A DNA stretch of 64,000 nt from an uncultured Burkholderiales bacterium (GTDB lineage Bacteria; Pseudomonadota; Gammaproteobacteria; Burkholderiales; Burkholderiaceae_C), in contig CAIQHG010000088.1 in NCBI GenBank assembly GCA_903871545.1, forward strand, positions 54,566-118,565. The letters run 5' to 3'. This document shows positions 35,398 to 45,567 of the stretch, in pieces. The translations under genes were made by a program, and so were the position numbers. Below the pieces are notes generated by a model, which was not told the origin of the DNA, ran no database searches, and was given only the letters and a program-made list of their open reading frames with translations. Each line of letters begins with the position of its first letter. The stretch's first letter is position 1.

Positions 35398-36594
35398 ATG
35401 AATATTATCCGTTTCAAGGATTTGTGCGACAACGGGCAGGTCAGTGGCAAGCGTGTATTTATTAGAGCAGATTTGAACGTCCCATTGGGTGCGAACGGTC
35501 ACATCACTGAGGATACCCGCATCAAAGCGTCCATCCCTTGCATTGAAATGGCCCTTAAAGCGGGCGCAGCTGTGATGGTCACTTCACATCTTGGACGCCC
35601 TACTGAGGGCGTAATTACTGAGCCTGACTCTTTAAATCCTGTCTGTGAAAGGATAAGCCAATTAATGGGTCTACCAGTTAAGTTGTTAACTAATTGGGTA
35701 GAGGGCGTAAACGTTGCGGCGGGGGAGGTCGTGCTTCTTGAAAATTGCAGGGTTAATGTGGGTGAGAAAAAAAATGACATCACTCTTTCAAAAAAAATGG
35801 CTTCTCTTTGCGATATCTACGTAAATGATGCTTTTGGTACTGCGCACCGCGCTGAGGCGACTACTTACGGAATCGCGCAATACGCACCGATTGCCTGCGC
35901 AGGACCGCTTTTGTCAGCAGAGATAGATGCTATTTCTAAGGCTTTAGCAAGCCCAGCAAGGCCCCTAGTCGCTATAGTAGCGGGCTCTAAAGTTTCCACC
36001 AAACTCTCCATTCTGGAGTCGCTGTCCGGGAAAGTGGATCAGCTAATAGTGGGAGGGGGAATTGCCAACACTTTTTTGCTTGCGCAAGGGTATTCGATTG
36101 GTAAGAGCTTGGCTGAACCTGGCCTAGTTGATCAAGCACTCGCTGTAATGAAAGCCATGAGGTCCAGGGGAGCTGAGGTGCCCCTACCGTTAGATGTTGT
36201 AGTCGCAAAGAGTTTTGATTCTGCTGCCCAACCCACAGTAAAACTTATCAAGGAAATTGACGCTGATGACTTGATTCTAGATATTGGGCCAATTACAGCT
36301 CAGACTCTCAGCACTCAGTTACTTAGTGCGGGCACCATAGTTTGGAATGGTCCAGTAGGGGTTTTTGAGTTTGATGCCTTCTCTAAAGGAACAAAGGCAA
36401 TAGCTGAGGCAATAGCCTCTTCAAAGGCTTTTACACTAGCAGGGGGGGGGGACACATTAGCTGCGATTGCTAAATACGGCATCGAGGACAAAATTGACTA
36501 TATATCCACAGGCGGCGGCGCGTTCCTAGAGATTTTGGAAGGAAAAACCCTTCCAGCCTTTCAGATACTGTTAAACCGTTATCAAAATAATTGA
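35398..36594 (+). CDS. pgk: Phosphoglycerate kinase
   Basis: Glycolytic enzyme that transfers phosphate between 1,3-bisphosphoglycerate and ADP. The 398-residue protein has [53 protein letters not shown], and the nucleotide-binding loop [12 protein letters not shown]. That loop (AGGGD) is encoded by ten G residues in a row (36442-36451), and the frame stays intact across it. The ATG at 35398 is used; the longer frame overlaps scoB. It is first in the pgk...pyk-fba order typical of Burkholderiales, but here a desaturase is inserted before pyk. Confidence 0.96.
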   Translation: MNIIRFKDLCDNGQVSGKRVFIRADLNVPLGANGHITEDTRIKASIPCIEMALKAGAAVMVTSHLGRPTEGVITEPDSLNPVCERISQLMGLPVKLLTNWVEGVNVAAGEVVLLENCRVNVGEKKNDITLSKKMASLCDIYVNDAFGTAHRAEATTYGIAQYAPIACAGPLLSAEIDAISKALASPARPLVAIVAGSKVSTKLSILESLSGKVDQLIVGGGIANTFLLAQGYSIGKSLAEPGLVDQALAVMKAMRSRGAEVPLPLDVVVAKSFDSAAQPTVKLIKEIDADDLILDIGPITAQTLSTQLLSAGTIVWNGPVGVFEFDAFSKGTKAIAEAIASSKAFTLAGGGDTLAAIAKYGIEDKIDYISTGGGAFLEILEGKTLPAFQILLNRYQNN

Positions 36595-36645
36595 TCGCGG
36601 CGTTTTAGATTCTTATAATAATTTTGAGATGAAATGGCTTAAGTC

Positions 36646-37731
36646 TTAAGCCGCAATGGGTGTAGGGACGCTTGTAAAGTGCCCTTTGTAGTCGGTCCAA
36701 CATCTGTTGGAAAAATCATAGAGCTTGCAACACTTTGCAGTTTCAAAATACCAGGACCAGGAAAAAGGTTGAATAATGATTCTCTCAGGCAACAGCTTTT
36801 CTAATTTAGCTTGAGCTGATTTAAGTTTGTACAAAGGAATACTCATATCAACGTGATGAGCCGTATGCTCCATGATATGGTGCATTAATGCTCCAATTTG
36901 AAATGGGAAGGTGAGGTGTACGGTTGTTGATACAAAGGGTTGCGCTTTTGACCATGCACTGCGATCATCATGCCATGAAACTTTAACGTGGGTATGATGC
37001 ACATAAACAACGAATCCAATCATCGAACACCAAAACATGAAGGGGACGACAACTGTTGTAAATAATACCCATGCTATTGACTGTTGGGTGAACAAGGCAG
37101 CACTTACGCTTAAAGCCAACCAAGTTATGGCGAAACCACAAACCAATAAATTATCTTGTATAAAGATAGGTCTCTTTGTGGGCATTTGTTCTGTTGATGG
37201 GAAGATCATTTTATTCCACCAAATCTCAATCATGTAATAGATCCCTGGGGCCCAACCGCTTCTATATAAGCGGTCCCGCATGCGGGAGAAAAAACCTAAT
37301 TGAGAGTACTCTTCTTTTGTAAGCGGGGCCCAAACAAAATCAAAGCCCTTTAGATTGGTGTATCCGTGGTGCACTACATTGTGCCCAATATCCCATAAAC
37401 TAAAGGGGGTGAGGGAAGCTAAAAACGCTATTCTGCCGAGCCATTTATTAAGATTTCTATGCGGGGTTAAGCTCTGATGACAAGCGTCATGACCAATAAT
37501 GAAAAGCCGTCCAATGCAAAAGCCCGCTGCCACTGAGCATAAGAGTTGTGCCGTAGCGGTTTCGCAAAAAACAGCCCCCGCCATAAAAGCGGCCCAAAGT
37601 GAATAGTCCAGAATAAGCAGAGCAACTGCGTTAAAAGTTGTCTTAGCTGAAAGCGGTATAAGCCATTCCCGGATTATTTTTCTATGTGGGATTGGCTCAC
37701 CTGGTGGTATAGGTACTTCAGGAACGTTCAT
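36646..37731 (-). CDS. Membrane fatty acid desaturase
   Basis: Di-iron membrane desaturase/hydroxylase of 361 residues. The three histidine boxes are present: GHDACHQSL (HxxxH), HNVVHHGYTN (HxxHH) and HTAHHVDMSIP (HxxHH), with four hydrophobic segments between and around them. The pattern NLKGFDFVWAPLTKEEYSQ and the long cytoplasmic end resemble delta-12-type bacterial fatty acid desaturases. It probably introduces double bonds into phospholipid acyl chains, which would feed the cyclopropane-type operon at 4-10 kb. An inverted repeat lies 15-29 bases before its start. It interrupts the pgk-pyk order. Confidence 0.9.
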   Translation of the reverse strand: MNVPEVPIPPGEPIPHRKIIREWLIPLSAKTTFNAVALLILDYSLWAAFMAGAVFCETATAQLLCSVAAGFCIGRLFIIGHDACHQSLTPHRNLNKWLGRIAFLASLTPFSLWDIGHNVVHHGYTNLKGFDFVWAPLTKEEYSQLGFFSRMRDRLYRSGWAPGIYYMIEIWWNKMIFPSTEQMPTKRPIFIQDNLLVCGFAITWLALSVSAALFTQQSIAWVLFTTVVVPFMFWCSMIGFVVYVHHTHVKVSWHDDRSAWSKAQPFVSTTVHLTFPFQIGALMHHIMEHTAHHVDMSIPLYKLKSAQAKLEKLLPERIIIQPFSWSWYFETAKCCKLYDFSNRCWTDYKGHFTSVPTPIAA

Positions 37732-37745
37732 TTAGTGGCTCTCTT

Positions 37746-37760
37746 ATTTCAATGTGAAAT
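37746..37760. promoter_or_regulatory. Inverted repeat ATTTCA-ATG-TGAAAT before the desaturase gene
   Basis: A perfect 6-bp inverted repeat with a three-base centre, 15-29 bases upstream of the desaturase start codon. A second copy of the core (TTTCA-TG-TGAAA) lies at 37977-37988, upstream of pyk. Together they look like sites for one dimeric repressor, or a leader hairpin of the desaturase mRNA. The rest of the 347-base region 37732-38078 is AT-rich, with no gene that I can see. Confidence 0.4.
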
Positions 37761-37976
37761 AAACGTGGAAATGCCTAAAACACCTCCCGTTCAAAATTAT
37801 TTCTAATTGTACCTACCCCACTTAACAATTGGAACAAAAATGCTCGATAGCCTTGTAATTTGTATTTGTTTTTGTGAAACTCACCTATTTGAACCTATAA
37901 CCTTTCAATTTATTGACTTGAAGTTGATTCAAACGCTTGCCAAGCCGCTTGTTAACCCGCGTACTAAGGAGCTGAA

Positions 37977-37988
37977 TTTCATGTGAAA
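37977..37988. promoter_or_regulatory. Second TTTCA-TG-TGAAA inverted repeat, before pyk
   Basis: TTTCA (37977-37981) and TGAAA (37984-37988) flank TG. The core half-sites are the same as in the repeat at 37746-37760. A lone half-site TGTGAAA also occurs at 37873-37879. It lies about 90 bases upstream of the pyk start. Confidence 0.35.
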
Positions 37989-38078
37989 ATCATCGACCCT
38001 CGGGATTTAAATATCTTTTAATTCAAACCCCTTGCTCGCTTTAAGCGCCCTTTAACTATCCTTAATTCAATAATCAAC

Positions 38079-39515
38079 ATGAAGACACGCCGTGCCACCA
38101 AAATAGTTGCCACTCTTGGCCCGTCAACAAAGGATCCTGCTGTACTTGAACAATTACTGCGTGCAGGGGTCAATGTTGTGCGCATGAACTTTAGTCATGG
38201 TAAGGCCCAGGATCACATTGATATGGCAAAAAGAGTCCGCGATATCTCTGCCAAAATTGGTATTGAGGTGGCGATCATGGCAGATCTACAGGGGCCCAAA
38301 ATTCGGGTGGGCAAATTTGCCGAGGATTTTGTTATGCTCCAAACGGGAGAAAGCTTTGTTTTAGACTCCTCGAGGGAGAAATTAGGGGACATTGCGGGTG
38401 TGGGGCTAGACTACAAAGAGTTACCTCAAGATGTTCGCGCTGAAGACGTCTTGCTATTAAACGATGGAATGATTGTTTTAGTCGTAGACAAAGTAGTGGG
38501 AGAGGCCATCCATACGAAAGTAAGAGTGGGTGGGAAGCTATCAAACAACAAGGGCATCAATAAACAAGGAGGTGGCCTAAGTGCTGCAGCACTGACCTCT
38601 AAGGACATGGACGATATCAAGATTGCCATGAGCTTCCAAGCTGATTATGTCGCTGTCAGTTTTCCAAAAAATGCGACCGACATGGAGATGGCCCGCCAAC
38701 TCTGCACCGTGGCCGCAACTGCGTATAAACACAAACCCGGGATGATTGCCAAGATTGAAAGAGCTGAGGCAATACCCAATCTTGAAGAAATTTTGATGGC
38801 CAGTGACGGGATTATGGTTGCCCGGGGGGATCTAGCGGTGGAGGTTGGCAACGCAACAGTCCCAGCCCTTCAAAAGAGGATGATTAAAATGGCCAGAGAG
38901 GCGGATAAGCTAGTGATTACAGCAACTCAAATGATGGAGAGCATGATCACCAACCCCTCTCCAACCAGGGCCGAGGTAAGTGATGTGGCAAATGCTGTGC
39001 TAGACGGCACAGACGCAGTCATGCTGAGCGCGGAGACGGCTGCGGGCAGCTTTCCATTAGAGACTGTGCAGCAAATGGCTCAGATTTGCGAGGCAGCGGA
39101 GGCGGCAGAAATTGTTGAGCTAGACAATGATTTTCTAGGAAAAACATTCACGCGTATAGATCAAACAATCGCCCTTGGTGCATTGTTTACAGCTCATCAC
39201 CTTGGCGCCAAAGCGTTAATTGCTCTTACGGAATCGGGCTCTACTCCACTTTGGATGAGCAGACACAAAATACACATTCCAATTTATGCGCTTACCCATA
39301 AAGTTAGCACTCAGCGCAAAATGGCTTTGTATAGAAACGTAGAAGCTTTGTTGTTAGACACTAGTCTAGATAGAGATACTGCGTTAGCTCAAGCGGAGAA
39401 GTATTTAAAGACAAACCATATTTTTCAAAAGGGCGATGTTTACGCAATTACGTGCGGAGAACCAATGGGATCTCCTGGGGGGACAAATATGCTGAAAATT
39501 AGCGAAGTATCTTAG
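38079..39515 (+). CDS. pyk: Pyruvate kinase
   Basis: Converts phosphoenolpyruvate and ADP to pyruvate and ATP. The 478-residue protein has RRATKIVATLGPSTKDPAVL, VVRMNFSHGKAQDH, MADLQGPKIRVGKF, and the active-site region GIMVARGDLAVEVG followed by KLVITATQMMESMI. The C-terminal regulatory domain is present (ALIALTESGSTPLWMSRHKI). It is followed 89 bases later by fba in the conserved glycolysis/purine gene order. Confidence 0.97.
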   Translation: MKTRRATKIVATLGPSTKDPAVLEQLLRAGVNVVRMNFSHGKAQDHIDMAKRVRDISAKIGIEVAIMADLQGPKIRVGKFAEDFVMLQTGESFVLDSSREKLGDIAGVGLDYKELPQDVRAEDVLLLNDGMIVLVVDKVVGEAIHTKVRVGGKLSNNKGINKQGGGLSAAALTSKDMDDIKIAMSFQADYVAVSFPKNATDMEMARQLCTVAATAYKHKPGMIAKIERAEAIPNLEEILMASDGIMVARGDLAVEVGNATVPALQKRMIKMAREADKLVITATQMMESMITNPSPTRAEVSDVANAVLDGTDAVMLSAETAAGSFPLETVQQMAQICEAAEAAEIVELDNDFLGKTFTRIDQTIALGALFTAHHLGAKALIALTESGSTPLWMSRHKIHIPIYALTHKVSTQRKMALYRNVEALLLDTSLDRDTALAQAEKYLKTNHIFQKGDVYAITCGEPMGSPGGTNMLKISEVS

Positions 39516-39604
39516 GAGCGTTAGTTGAAAAATCTCCAATAAACTTGACACCTATTCTTGTAGAATGAAACTTCTCTATTCAACCTTTTAACCTATTGAA
39601 TATC

Positions 39605-40669
39605 ATGCCCCTCGTCACCCTTCGCGAACTACTCGATCACGCCGCAGACAACACTTACGGTATTCCCGCTTTCAATGTTAATAACCTTGAACAAGTACAA
39701 GCCATCATGGAGGCCGCTCACGAAACAGGGGCGCCCGTCATTATGCAAGCCAGTGCGGGGGCCAGGAAGTATGCGGGCGAAGGATTTTTAAAACACTTGA
39801 TTCAAGCGGCCGTGGAGTCATACCCCCACGTTCCAGTTGTTATGCACCAAGACCACGGACAAAGTCCTGCTGTGTGCTCAGGGGCAATCGAACTAGGCTT
39901 TAGCTCAGTCATGATGGATGGGTCGCTTATGTCTGATGGCAAAACGATTGCAAGTTATGAATACAACTTAGAAGTTACAGACAAGGTCGTTCAAATGGCC
40001 CATAAACTTGGGGTAAGTGTTGAGGGCGAGCTTGGGTGCTTGGGAAGTTTAGAGACGATGAAAGGCGACAAAGAAGATGGTCACGGCACTGACGCTACCA
40101 TGACCCGCGAGCAACTCCTAACAGACCCTGAACAAGCCGCCGACTTTGTGGGTAAAACAAAAGTCGATGCTCTGGCTATTGCGATCGGTACTAGCCACGG
40201 GGCTTACAAATTCTCTCGTAAACCCACTGGAGACATATTGGCAATAGAGCGAATCAAAGAAATCAACCGACGCATACCCAATACTCATTTGGTTATGCAT
40301 GGATCATCCTCCGTTCCTCAGGATTTGCTCACCCAAATCCGCCAATTCGGTGGAAGTATGAAGGAGACTTACGGTGTTCCTATTGAAGAAATTCAGCATG
40401 CAATAAAATTTGGTGTCCGAAAAATTAATATCGATACAGACATTCGCTTAGCTATGACGGGTGCGGTAAGAGAGTTTTTCTCTAAAAATCCGGAGAAGTT
40501 TGATCCAAGGGAATTTTTAAAGCCCGCAAGAGAAGCGGCCAAACTTTTATGCAAGCAACGCTACATTGAGTTTGGGTGTGAGGGACAAGGGGCTAAAGTA
40601 AAAGGCCAATCTTTGTCCATCTTTGCCTCTAAATACTCCAGTGGCGCTCTTGCCCCCGTAGTCCAGTAA
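39605..40669 (+). CDS. fba: Fructose-bisphosphate aldolase, class II
   Basis: Zinc-dependent aldolase of the CbbA/Fba type found in Burkholderiales. The 354-residue protein begins [20 protein letters not shown], has [20 protein letters not shown] (zinc His region), [33 protein letters not shown], and [20 protein letters not shown]. The ATG at 39605 is chosen; a TTG at 39596 opens the frame a little earlier. It precedes purC by 84 bases. Confidence 0.96.
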   Translation: MPLVTLRELLDHAADNTYGIPAFNVNNLEQVQAIMEAAHETGAPVIMQASAGARKYAGEGFLKHLIQAAVESYPHVPVVMHQDHGQSPAVCSGAIELGFSSVMMDGSLMSDGKTIASYEYNLEVTDKVVQMAHKLGVSVEGELGCLGSLETMKGDKEDGHGTDATMTREQLLTDPEQAADFVGKTKVDALAIAIGTSHGAYKFSRKPTGDILAIERIKEINRRIPNTHLVMHGSSSVPQDLLTQIRQFGGSMKETYGVPIEEIQHAIKFGVRKINIDTDIRLAMTGAVREFFSKNPEKFDPREFLKPAREAAKLLCKQRYIEFGCEGQGAKVKGQSLSIFASKYSSGALAPVVQ

Positions 40670-40753
40670 AAGGGCGCAAAAGAGGGTCGGCCCCCTTTCC
40701 TGTGCCCGCCCCATCTCAATGCGAAACCCCAAAGTCCATTAACTCTTACTGTC

Positions 40754-41665
40754 ATGCTTGCAGCCTTACACACCAGCCATCTCACTTCCTTACCTTTGCT
40801 TGCTAGGGGCAAAGTAAGAGATAACTACGGCGTGGGGGCTGACCAAATACTTATGATTGCCAGTGACCGTATTAGCGCATTTGATGTGGTGATGGATCAG
40901 GCCATACCTGGCAAAGGCGCCTTGTTAACTCAAATGGCTTTATTTTGGTTTAATAAATTGGGGCCACTTGGTCTCAATATTTGTCCAAACCATTTGACGG
41001 GTGAAGATCCCATTCAGTTTGTTAGCCCTGAGGACAGGCCTCAAGTTGAGGGTCGCTCTATGCTTGTTAAGCGTTTGACTCCATTACCTATAGAGGCAGT
41101 TGTAAGAGGATACTTGGCCGGTAGCGGATGGTCAGAGTACAAAGCCAGTCAAAGTATATGCGGGGTTGGAGTGCCCGCGAACCTTGATAATGCCTCGCGC
41201 CTTAGTGAGCCTATTTTTACGCCTGCGGCAAAAGCCGATGCGGGCGAGCACGATGAGAATATCACTTTTAATCAAGTCGCTGACAAAGTAGGCGTTGCTC
41301 TAGCTAATAAGATTCGTGACTACAGTATAAGTTTGTATATGGCGGCGAGCGATATTGCTGCTCAAGCGGGAATTATTATTGCTGATACGAAATTTGAGTT
41401 TGGGCTTGATAAGGACGGCACCTTGGTGTTAATGGACGAAATCTTAACTCCCGACTCTTCAAGATATTGGCCTGCAGAGAATTACCAAGTCGGATCGAAC
41501 CCTCCGAGTTTTGACAAACAATTTTTAAGAGACTGGCTAGAGCACGCCACTATAAACGGCGCCCCGTGGGGAAAAACATTCCCGCCGCCAACATTGCCAA
41601 AAGACGTGATCTCGAATACTACTCAAAAGTACCAAGAGGCCTGGAACAGGTTAAGTAAGTTATAA
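40754..41665 (+). CDS. purC: Phosphoribosylaminoimidazole-succinocarboxamide synthase
   Basis: SAICAR synthetase of purine synthesis, joining aspartate to CAIR with ATP. The 303-residue product is of the longer, eukaryote-like class: [20 protein letters not shown] at the N-terminus, [40 protein letters not shown], and [20 protein letters not shown]. It lies before purE and purK, with a convergent thioredoxin-TPR gene inserted between purC and purE. Confidence 0.96.
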   Translation: MLAALHTSHLTSLPLLARGKVRDNYGVGADQILMIASDRISAFDVVMDQAIPGKGALLTQMALFWFNKLGPLGLNICPNHLTGEDPIQFVSPEDRPQVEGRSMLVKRLTPLPIEAVVRGYLAGSGWSEYKASQSICGVGVPANLDNASRLSEPIFTPAAKADAGEHDENITFNQVADKVGVALANKIRDYSISLYMAASDIAAQAGIIIADTKFEFGLDKDGTLVLMDEILTPDSSRYWPAENYQVGSNPPSFDKQFLRDWLEHATINGAPWGKTFPPPTLPKDVISNTTQKYQEAWNRLSKL

Positions 41666-41675
41666 GCTTTATTGT

Positions 41676-42632
41676 TCAGTTAAGCGCCATACTGAGTTTT
41701 CTTCTGTATTTTGAAACCAACTCGGCTTGAGGGTCATTGGTGGCTGTACTGTTGGCAGTCAATTCGATGCCGCCCGCTGATTTGTTTCCCATCGTTTCAG
41801 GCGTTTTAGGCTTTGAGGGGCTCATAAGCTCCAAAATGGCAACATATAATTTTCTTGCAATTTCATTTTGCCAAGCTTTGTCGCGCATGATGATCTCTAA
41901 TAACTCTTCCATAGAGCGAGTCATCTCTCCTGCACAAATCAGCATGCGGGCTTTTGCCAAACGGGTCTCAAAATCTCTTTTATTGCTCGTAATTAAAGAG
42001 TCAAATTGCTCCATAGACCAGCCTCCTCGCTCATCGCTTGAAGAAAATATGAGCGCCTCAAGCCAATGATTTAAAGCTTCAAACCTTAGCTGAACCGGTA
42101 TTTGGGCTAAGGCGGGGGAGAGTGCATTTTTCGCCGACTCAAAGTCTCCAATCGAGATGAGCAATTTAACGTAATCAGCTCGGGCGTCGTCGTTGCCTGG
42201 GTTAAGGGATAAAGCCTCCTCTAATTTAGCGATTGCAGCGTCCGTATCCCCTGCCTCCAAAAGTTCCCCTGCAAGTTGCATATCCTCTTGAACAACTAAA
42301 TCTTGGTCAGATGGAACATGTTTATCTAAAAACTCTTTGACTTTAGACTCGGGCATAGCACCCATAAAGCCGTCAACGGGTTTGCCGTCCTTCATTAAAA
42401 CGCAGGTCGGGATGCTTCTTACTCCAAATGCGGCAGCTAATTGCTGTTGCTCATCTGAGTTAATTTTGACAAGCTGAAAACGTCCGCCATAATCTTGCTC
42501 TAGCTTTTCAAGTATGGGACCCAGGGACTTGCAAGGACCGCACCAAGGAGCCCAAAAATCCACCAAAACTGGATTTTTTGATGAATGCTCAATCACATCG
42601 GACTCAAAATTTTCTTCAGTAACATCTATCAT
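41676..42632 (-). CDS. Thioredoxin-TPR co-chaperone (YbbN/CnoX-like)
   Basis: The 318-residue protein has an N-terminal thioredoxin domain, VLVDFWAPWCGPCKSLGPIL (active-site CGPC intact near residues 32-35), and SIPTCVLMKDGKPVDGFMGA. TPR-like repeats follow (DAAIAKLEEALSLNPGNDDA, LLISIGDFESAKNALSPALA). In E. coli, YbbN/CnoX links to DnaK and GroEL and protects clients from oxidation; a thioredoxin-active CGPC is seen here, unlike E. coli. The last 40 residues are Ala/Thr/Asn-rich. It is convergent with purC and divergent from purE. Confidence 0.92.
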   Translation of the reverse strand: MIDVTEENFESDVIEHSSKNPVLVDFWAPWCGPCKSLGPILEKLEQDYGGRFQLVKINSDEQQQLAAAFGVRSIPTCVLMKDGKPVDGFMGAMPESKVKEFLDKHVPSDQDLVVQEDMQLAGELLEAGDTDAAIAKLEEALSLNPGNDDARADYVKLLISIGDFESAKNALSPALAQIPVQLRFEALNHWLEALIFSSSDERGGWSMEQFDSLITSNKRDFETRLAKARMLICAGEMTRSMEELLEIIMRDKAWQNEIARKLYVAILELMSPSKPKTPETMGNKSAGGIELTANSTATNDPQAELVSKYRRKLSMALN

Positions 42633-42704
42633 AGGTAATACTCGATCGCTCGAACCGTAAAATCAATCTTTGTCTGCAGTCATTAGCTCTACAAACACCA
42701 TCTT

Positions 42705-43199
42705 ATGAAAACACCGATTATCGCCGTCGTCATGGGCTCTCAGTCTGACTGGGAAACGATGGAACATGCAACTCGTATTCTGCACGAGTTTGACATCCCT
42801 TTTGAAGCCCAAGTCTTATCTGCGCACAGAATGCCAGATGCCATGTTTACTTTCGCTGAAAAAGCGTTAAATCGTGGTTTAAAAGCGATTATCGCAGGCG
42901 CAGGCGGGGCAGCCCACTTACCCGGTATGTTGGCTGCTAAAACGACTGTCCCCGTGCTGGGGGTGCCAGTGTCAAGTCGTCACTTAAATGGTATAGATTC
43001 ACTCCACAGCATAGTTCAAATGCCTAAGGGTGTCCCAGTAGCGACTTTTGCAATAGGCGTCTCCGGCGCTGCCAACGCCGCCTTATTTGCAGTCTCCATG
43101 TTGGCGCTTTCTGAACCTAAAATCCAAGAAAAGCTTCAAGCCTTTCGAGAACGCCAAACACGTGAGGCAGCCAACTCACAGTTACAACCTTTAAATTAA
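42705..43199 (+). CDS. purE: N5-carboxyaminoimidazole ribonucleotide mutase
   Basis: Moves the carboxyl group of N5-CAIR to give CAIR. The 164-residue protein has VVMGSQSDWETMEHATRIL, VLSAHRMPDAMFTFAEKAL (catalytic SAHR), and AGAGGAAHLPGMLAAKTTVP with the GGAAHLPG loop. It is followed by purK 68 bases later, as expected for the PurE/PurK pair. Confidence 0.97.
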   Translation: MKTPIIAVVMGSQSDWETMEHATRILHEFDIPFEAQVLSAHRMPDAMFTFAEKALNRGLKAIIAGAGGAAHLPGMLAAKTTVPVLGVPVSSRHLNGIDSLHSIVQMPKGVPVATFAIGVSGAANAALFAVSMLALSEPKIQEKLQAFRERQTREAANSQLQPLN

Positions 43200-43267
43200 C
43201 CGCCCTAATCCTTTTAAAGTTTTGGGGTTTTAAAGCCACCACCTCACATAACCAGTCTACGTCTGCG

Positions 43268-44503
43268 ATGACCTCAAACCGTTCAACGTTACCCCTCTTG
43301 CCCGGGGCCACTTTAGGTGTTCTTGGAGGGGGACAACTGGGAAAAATGTTTGTGCACTGTGCCCAACGCATGGGATACAAAACAGCAGTGCTTGACCCAG
43401 ATCCACAAAGTCCAGCAGGTTTGGTGAGTCATTTTCATTTGATGAAGGATTTTTCTGACGAGAATGCATTGCAAGATTTTGCACGTCTTTGCGACGGAGT
43501 TACAACTGAGTTTGAAAACGTTCCTGCACAAACCATGGAGTGGCTCTCAAACAGAGTTAGCGTCAATCCAAGCGCTTTTGCAGTCTCCATTGCGCAGGAC
43601 AGAATTAGTGAGAAGCAACACTTTGTAAATTGCGGCGTTCCTGTTGCCCCTTACACCGTCATTCAAAGCCAGGCAGATGTGCGCAAAACCGATTTGGCTT
43701 TGCTGCCTGGACTTTTGAAAACTGCTCGCTTGGGTTATGACGGAAAGGGCCAAATCAAAGTTCAGAATTTGCAAGATTTAGAGACGGCATGGGACCATTT
43801 AAGTGGCTACACAAAGCACCCTATGCCTTGTGTTTTAGAGAAGCTATTGCCTCTCGATTTTGAATGTTCCGTTATTTTAGGAAGAAATAGGTCGGGGCAA
43901 ATCGTTCATTTGCCCCCCCAAAGAAATATTCATAGGGACGGAATCTTAGCGTTAACGCAGGTTCATGAAGGCTGCTTCCCAGTCTCAGTGAAGAATCAGG
44001 TAATTGAGTATGCGCAGTCTATCGCCCAAAAGCTTGATTACGTAGGCGTGCTTTGCGTTGAGTTCTTTGTCCTCAAAGATCCCACAAATCATCTATCTCC
44101 TTATTCATTAGTGGTCAATGAAATTGCGCCCAGACCACATAACAGTGGACACTACAGTGTCGAGTCCTGCGATGTGTCTCAGTTTGAGCTGCAAATCAGG
44201 TGCCTTACCAACATGCCGCTGACAACACCTCGCCAGCATAGTCCAGCCGTGATGTTGAATCTTTTAGGTGATTTGTGGCAGGCCTCAAGCGTTGAACGTG
44301 ATGCGCTGGCAATTGAGGAGCCCAACTGGGCCTCCATACTAAAAATCCCAGGCGCCCATTTAAATTTGTACGGAAAAGCCGAACCCCGGTTGTCGCGAAA
44401 AATGGGGCACATCACTTTTAATGGATCAAGTGTCAGTGAGATTTATGGAAGTTTAAATCAGGCAACCCATATTTTGGGCATAACCCCTTTTGTATCGCCA
44501 TGA
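43268..44503 (+). CDS. purK: N5-carboxyaminoimidazole ribonucleotide synthase
   Basis: ATP-grasp enzyme that carboxylates AIR to N5-CAIR. The 411-residue product has GATLGVLGGGQLGKMFVHCA, VTTEFENVPAQTMEWLSNRV, the grasp-loop region LLKTARLGYDGKGQIKVQNL, and NEIAPRPHNSGHYSVESCDV. The stop codon overlaps the ATG of the next gene (ATGA), indicating coupled translation of purK and the Sua5-type gene. Confidence 0.96.
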   Translation: MTSNRSTLPLLPGATLGVLGGGQLGKMFVHCAQRMGYKTAVLDPDPQSPAGLVSHFHLMKDFSDENALQDFARLCDGVTTEFENVPAQTMEWLSNRVSVNPSAFAVSIAQDRISEKQHFVNCGVPVAPYTVIQSQADVRKTDLALLPGLLKTARLGYDGKGQIKVQNLQDLETAWDHLSGYTKHPMPCVLEKLLPLDFECSVILGRNRSGQIVHLPPQRNIHRDGILALTQVHEGCFPVSVKNQVIEYAQSIAQKLDYVGVLCVEFFVLKDPTNHLSPYSLVVNEIAPRPHNSGHYSVESCDVSQFELQIRCLTNMPLTTPRQHSPAVMLNLLGDLWQASSVERDALAIEEPNWASILKIPGAHLNLYGKAEPRLSRKMGHITFNGSSVSEIYGSLNQATHILGITPFVSP

Positions 44504-45540
44504 TTGTGCCTGGCAAATCCATGGGCTCGCTTGATAAAGCGGTTGAATTGATACGCGCTGGTGAGCTAGTAGGGCTACCAACAGAGACTGTTTACGGGCT
44601 TGGCGCAAACGCAATGGATGATCAAGCTGTCGCAAAAATTTATGCGCTCAAAGGCCGGCCCATCGATCACCCCCTGATTGTCCACGTTTACTCAAAAGAT
44701 GAGGTAGGCTATTTCTCTAACCAACTGCCTACTTTTGCCCATCATTTAATGGGCTCATTATGGCCAGGACCGTTAACACTTATCCTGCACAAGAGGGAAG
44801 GCATTGCGCGCGCGTGCACTGCGGATTTGCAAACCATCGCAATTAGGTGCCCTAAACATGAAGTCGCGCAAACTTTATTAAAAGAGTGCAAACAAGTGGG
44901 GATTTGGGGTCTTGCTGCCCCCAGTGCCAACAGGTTTGGTCGTGTAAGTCCAACAACGGCAGTGCACGTGCAAGAGGAGTTTGGGGAATCGCTTTTTGTT
45001 TTAGACGGTGGTGCGTGCGAAGTTGGTATAGAGTCCACAATTGTTGACTGCACACGCGGACGACCCATTGTCTTGCGTCCTGGAATTTTAACTTTGGAGG
45101 AGCTTTCCATATGCGCCAAAGTACCCGTCATAACAGAGCGCGATTTGATGGAAAGTAGTTCTTTAGTAGAACAAGTCGACTCACAAGCTCCACAAGCATC
45201 GGGCACCTTAGACTCGCATTACGCGCCCCGTGCATTGGTGAGACTTCTAACTCAAGCACAGATTAAGCAAAGGCTGACACATGAAAGCACCCATTCTCTT
45301 AAGCTAGGTTTATGGAGCCAACCATTAGAATTGCTAAAAAATGCTAATTTCCCTATTTATTGGCTTGAAATACCTTCCACGCCAAAAGAGTGTGCAAAAG
45401 TCTTATTTGCTCAACTCAGGGCTTTTGATGGGCTTGGAGTGGATGAAATTTGGGTACAAAGCCCCAAGAATAGTCCAGAATGGGCGGGAATTAACGATCG
45501 TTTACTACGAGCGGCTCACACAGGTACAGAACACCGTTAA
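44500..45540 (+). CDS. L-threonylcarbamoyladenylate synthase (Sua5/YwlC)
   Basis: First enzyme of tRNA t6A37 synthesis, making threonylcarbamoyl-AMP. The 346-residue length and C-terminal part mark the longer Sua5 type. The YrdC domain has AGELVGLPTETVYGLGANAM, IYALKGRPIDHPLIVHVYSK, WPGPLTLILHKREG and GLAAPSANRFGRVSPTTA; the Sua5 domain begins near SGTLDSHYAPRALVRLL. The partner gene tsaB lies 4 kb downstream. ATGA overlap with purK. Confidence 0.95.
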   Translation: MIVPGKSMGSLDKAVELIRAGELVGLPTETVYGLGANAMDDQAVAKIYALKGRPIDHPLIVHVYSKDEVGYFSNQLPTFAHHLMGSLWPGPLTLILHKREGIARACTADLQTIAIRCPKHEVAQTLLKECKQVGIWGLAAPSANRFGRVSPTTAVHVQEEFGESLFVLDGGACEVGIESTIVDCTRGRPIVLRPGILTLEELSICAKVPVITERDLMESSSLVEQVDSQAPQASGTLDSHYAPRALVRLLTQAQIKQRLTHESTHSLKLGLWSQPLELLKNANFPIYWLEIPSTPKECAKVLFAQLRAFDGLGVDEIWVQSPKNSPEWAGINDRLLRAAHTGTEHR

Positions 45541-45567
45541 ACTACAAGTATTGTCTGGAGATTTGGG

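Noticed and set aside
36636..36652. GGCTTAAG/CTTAAGCC palindrome at the end of the desaturase gene as a terminator
   Set aside because: No T-tract follows on either strand, and the repeat overlaps the stop codon.
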